DNA from: an uncultured Bacilli bacterium
Lineage (GTDB): Bacteria > Bacillota_I > Bacilli_A > RF39 > UBA660
NCBI GenBank assembly: GCA_947624095.1
Contig: CANQIR010000047.1
Span: 1 to 7,846, forward strand
Length of the DNA stretch: 7,846 bases
Direction of reading: 5' to 3'
The position numbers and the translations under genes are program-made. How positions within the stretch are numbered: position 1 is the first letter of the stretch; each line of letters opens with the position of its first letter. The notes below the pieces were generated by a model that was not told where the DNA came from, did not search any database, and was given only the letters and a program-made list of their open reading frames with translations. Positions 5,528 through 7,846 of the stretch are shown piece after piece.

Positions 5528-7549
5528 TTATGTTACGGAAGGTAAAAGGGTGAATGATTTTGGGGATATAGTAACTTTTATAGTATAATCGTAGGCAGTA
5601 TTATAGTAAGAAATATGAAGATTACGTAAATTTTCAATAGTCTCTTTAGCAGGATGATGATAGATGTTATTAAGACCAGAACTAATAATAGCATATTGAG
5701 GATTTAAGACGGATAGAAAATGACTACTATTACTGGTGTTGGAACCGTGATGAGCAAGTTTAAGAATACTTATCTTTGGTAGAGAATAAGTATTAATTAG
5801 TTCTTCTTCAATTTTAGAGGAAATATCACCGGTAAAGAGGAAGTTTTGCTGATAAATAGTTATTAAATTAACAGTACTATTATCATTTTCATTGGTACTA
5901 ATTTGGTGAGGGAGAAACTGAATAGCTAAATTATGGGGTTTGTAAGAATCTATAGGTATAGCTCTTCTTAAGGCATTTTCACTAGCATTTAGGCTACCTT
6001 GATTTAGGGATAAGGATTTTATCGTAATCAAATCTTTTAGATAACTAGCGGTACCTAGATGATCGTTATCGCCATGGGTAATAATTAATTGATCAAGATG
6101 GTTGATACCAAGACTTTTTAAAAATGTTTGGATGTTACTTGCTAGACGAATATTAGGTTTGTCATTACCATCATAGGTATTCAGACCGCCTGTGTCTATC
6201 ATTATGATATCTTTTTGGAAGGGAGAGATTATGAGTGCAGAATCCCCCTGCCCGACATTTAAATAGTAGATATAACCATGATAATCAAATATAGGGAGAA
6301 ATTTTACGAAGATGATTAAACAGATTAAACTTATATATACTTTGAAGTTGAGATGTGATGATTTAATTAAGATGAAGTAATAGATAATTAGACATACGCT
6401 GGGGAATTTAGGGACATTAATGATTAGATTAGTGAAATGACTAAAAAATAAAGATAAATGCTCAAATAGATAAATTAGTGGGTCGAGGAAGTAAGCTATT
6501 ACAGGTAGAAGATAAGCCAAAAGGACTATTGGGTAGATAAGAAGACTTATTAGGGGAACAAATATTAAATTGAGAAATGGAGAGATTAGGTTAATTTGAT
6601 AGAAATTATTGATAGTGATGGGAAAACTAGCTAAGAAAGCAAGGAGACTGATAGATAAGGCATTTGATAAATAGTTTTTATTTTTTAGAGGGAATTTAGT
6701 GATGAAGAAAGCTGTTGTGGCACTGTATTGAAAGCTAAGATTAGTTAGATAATAAGGAAATAGACAAAGACAGATAAGAAGAGATATTTTTAAGACTTGG
6801 TGAGTCTTGAGATTGAGAAATTTTAAATAATGTAATATGAGATAAAAGATGGTGGCACGGATAATGGAAGGAGCAAAATCAGTAAGAATTAGATAAGCAA
6901 GAAGAAAGATGGTAATGGGAATTAAGGGACGCTTGATATGTAGACGTTTAAGAAATTTAGTAAGAATTTGACATAGTAAAGTGATATGCATACCAGAAAT
7001 AGCTAATAAATGTGATATTCCATTAAGTTGAAAACTAGTTTTTACATCTTCACTAATACTAGAATTATCAGCTAATAGTAAAGCATTGATATAAATATTG
7101 GTATTGGATGTGGGTGGTTTTAGAATCCGACTTTTAAGTTGATATAGCGGGGGGATTTTTTGGTCTGTGATTTCTAGGGTGGCGATAGTAATTTGTTTGG
7201 TAATGTTTTGACTACGAAGATAATTTTGATAATTGAAAGTATTAGGTAAAGTATTGGCAGAAATATTGGATACTTCACCAGTTAGATGAATAGTCATACC
7301 TACTTGTAAATCAAAAGGTAAGTTTTGATTATCTAAGTAATAATAGGCAATAAATTTTTCTTCACCTTTTAAATAGAGAATTAGAGTTGTATCGGTAATT
7401 TTATAGGAAGTAAGTAATAGATTGCTATCGATAGAATAGTTGGTAAATTTAATGGGTTTTTGATAATAAGTAATAAGGCGGATTATGGTGATAATGGCTA
7501 ATATGGTAAAGATTATTTTATAAGGTGAGATAGTCTTTAAGTTTTTCAT
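5528..7549 (-). CDS. comEC: ComEC/Rec2 DNA internalization channel protein
   Basis: ComEC is the polytopic membrane protein through which single-stranded DNA enters the cell during natural transformation. The 673-residue product has all three parts. An N-terminal membrane segment (about 10-28) is followed by a soluble DUF4131 OB-like region. The Competence domain opens with HLLAISGMHITLL (180-192) and has many membrane helices to about 420. A C-terminal metallo-beta-lactamase-like domain starts at YYLNVGQGDSALI. Its metal-site motifs are intact: THGDNDH (491-497), TGD with Asp575, AHHGS (599-603) and YHHP (630-633), consistent with the nuclease activity proposed for this domain. The frame extends to a GTG at 7570. 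I choose the ATG at 7549, although neither start has a recognisable ribosome binding site. It overlaps comEA by 32 nt, so translation probably depends on coupling. Confidence 0.95.
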   Translation of the reverse strand: MKNLKTISPYKIIFTILAIITIIRLITYYQKPIKFTNYSIDSNLLLTSYKITDTTLILYLKGEEKFIAYYYLDNQNLPFDLQVGMTIHLTGEVSNISANTLPNTFNYQNYLRSQNITKQITIATLEITDQKIPPLYQLKSRILKPPTSNTNIYINALLLADNSSISEDVKTSFQLNGISHLLAISGMHITLLCQILTKFLKRLHIKRPLIPITIFLLAYLILTDFAPSIIRATIFYLILHYLKFLNLKTHQVLKISLLICLCLFPYYLTNLSFQYSATTAFFITKFPLKNKNYLSNALSISLLAFLASFPITINNFYQINLISPFLNLIFVPLISLLIYPIVLLAYLLPVIAYFLDPLIYLFEHLSLFFSHFTNLIINVPKFPSVCLIIYYFILIKSSHLNFKVYISLICLIIFVKFLPIFDYHGYIYYLNVGQGDSALIISPFQKDIIMIDTGGLNTYDGNDKPNIRLASNIQTFLKSLGINHLDQLIITHGDNDHLGTASYLKDLITIKSLSLNQGSLNASENALRRAIPIDSYKPHNLAIQFLPHQISTNENDNSTVNLITIYQQNFLFTGDISSKIEEELINTYSLPKISILKLAHHGSNTSNSSHFLSVLNPQYAIISSGLNNIYHHPAKETIENLRNLHISYYNTAYDYTIKVTISPKSFTLLPSVT

Positions 7550-7846
7550 AGGTTGCGGAGCCGATGCCACTTACGTTTTGAATTTCACTAATGCTTTTAA
7601 AAAGACCATAGGTATTGCGGTAAGCAATGATTTTTTCAGCTTTACTCTGTCCAATGCCTGGTAAGGTCATTAGTTGTTCAAGCGTGGCATTATTAAGGGA
7701 GACTTTATTGTTTTGAGTGACTGGTGCTTGAGGTTGAGACACATTTTGTTCAGGTTCTTCAGCAATTTTGGGAATCACAAGCATCATACCATCAACTAAG
7801 GTACTAGCTAAGTTGATAGAACTTGTATCAGCATCGGCCGTAAGAC
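7518..7846 (-). CDS. comEA: ComEA DNA-binding competence protein (5' end beyond the window)
   Basis: ComEA is the membrane-anchored DNA receptor that hands double-stranded DNA to the ComEC channel. The frame is open through the right edge, giving 108 visible residues with the N-terminus missing. The Met codons at 7782-7787 are internal: the sequence before them, LTADADTSSINLASTLVDG, reads as the end of the SLBB domain typical of Gram-positive ComEA. After a Gln/Pro-rich linker comes the helix-hairpin-helix pair, with VSLNNATLEQLMTLPGIG (48-65) and VSGIGSATYEKL (91-102), which binds DNA without sequence preference. The signal anchor is presumably off the window. It is followed directly by comEC; the comEB gene found between them in Bacillus is absent. 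Confidence 0.93.
   Translation of the reverse strand, partial: LTADADTSSINLASTLVDGMMLVIPKIAEEPEQNVSQPQAPVTQNNKVSLNNATLEQLMTLPGIGQSKAEKIIAYRNTYGLFKSISEIQNVSGIGSATYEKLKDYLTL

Noticed and set aside
7782..7787. A short ComEA starting at one of two adjacent Met codons
   Set aside because: The frame continues upstream to the window edge with a clear SLBB-domain ending and has no ribosome binding site before these codons. The true start is outside the window.
1..7846. Search for mobile elements, CRISPR arrays, tRNA/rRNA genes, riboswitches or a novel defence system
   Set aside because: Every gap is under 115 nt and is filled by promoters or terminators. No spaced direct repeats, transposase, cloverleaf or leader structure was seen. 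The genes are ordinary repair, replication, competence and redox genes.

Overview
The window is a strongly AT-rich stretch of bacterial chromosome made up of core housekeeping and competence genes. The gene set (RNase HIII, the Bacilli-type FDNSN form of UvrC, a YqeN-like HolA, ComEA/ComEC), the AGGAGGTGA-type ribosome binding sites and the AT bias point to a low-GC Gram-positive of the Bacilli/Mycoplasmatota side. It is possibly an uncultured, genome-reduced gut lineage. That placement is inference; no rRNA or other marker is present.

Layout from left to right. Positions 1-175 (minus) hold the first 58 codons of an unidentified gene that runs off the left edge. It lies 12 nt downstream of uvrC (188-1951, minus) and is probably in its operon. 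A 107-nt divergent promoter region separates uvrC from a one-domain YigZ/IMPACT protein (2059-2406, plus). YigZ converges on a thioredoxin (2432-2728, minus) across a bidirectional terminator. The thioredoxin start overlaps the end of cvpA (2721-3452, minus) by 8 nt. A second divergent promoter region (3453-3546) leads to rnhC (3547-4488, plus), whose 3' end overlaps that of holA (4469-5413, minus) by 20 nt. A UUCG-loop terminator (5465-5492) separates holA from comEC (5528-7549, minus). comEC starts inside comEA (7518-7846, minus), which is cut by the right edge.

How the genes relate: rnhC, cvpA, trx and uvrC resemble a shrunken version of the Bacillus rnhC-zapA-cvpA-polX-mutS2...trxA-uvrC region, and comEA-comEC-holA matches the Bacillus comE-yqeN region without comEB. 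The functions are genome maintenance (UvrC, RNase HIII, HolA), DNA uptake (ComEA, ComEC) and redox (thioredoxin). No gap exceeds 115 nt. I saw no RNA gene, mobile element, CRISPR array or defence system.

The notable points are modest. Four genes have their -10 box 16-17 nt before the start codon, predicting leaders of about 10 nt. The uvrC/yigZ promoters form a perfect 13-bp inverted repeat. YigZ lacks its usual second domain, and several genes overlap or share terminators. I did not find a new biological system here.
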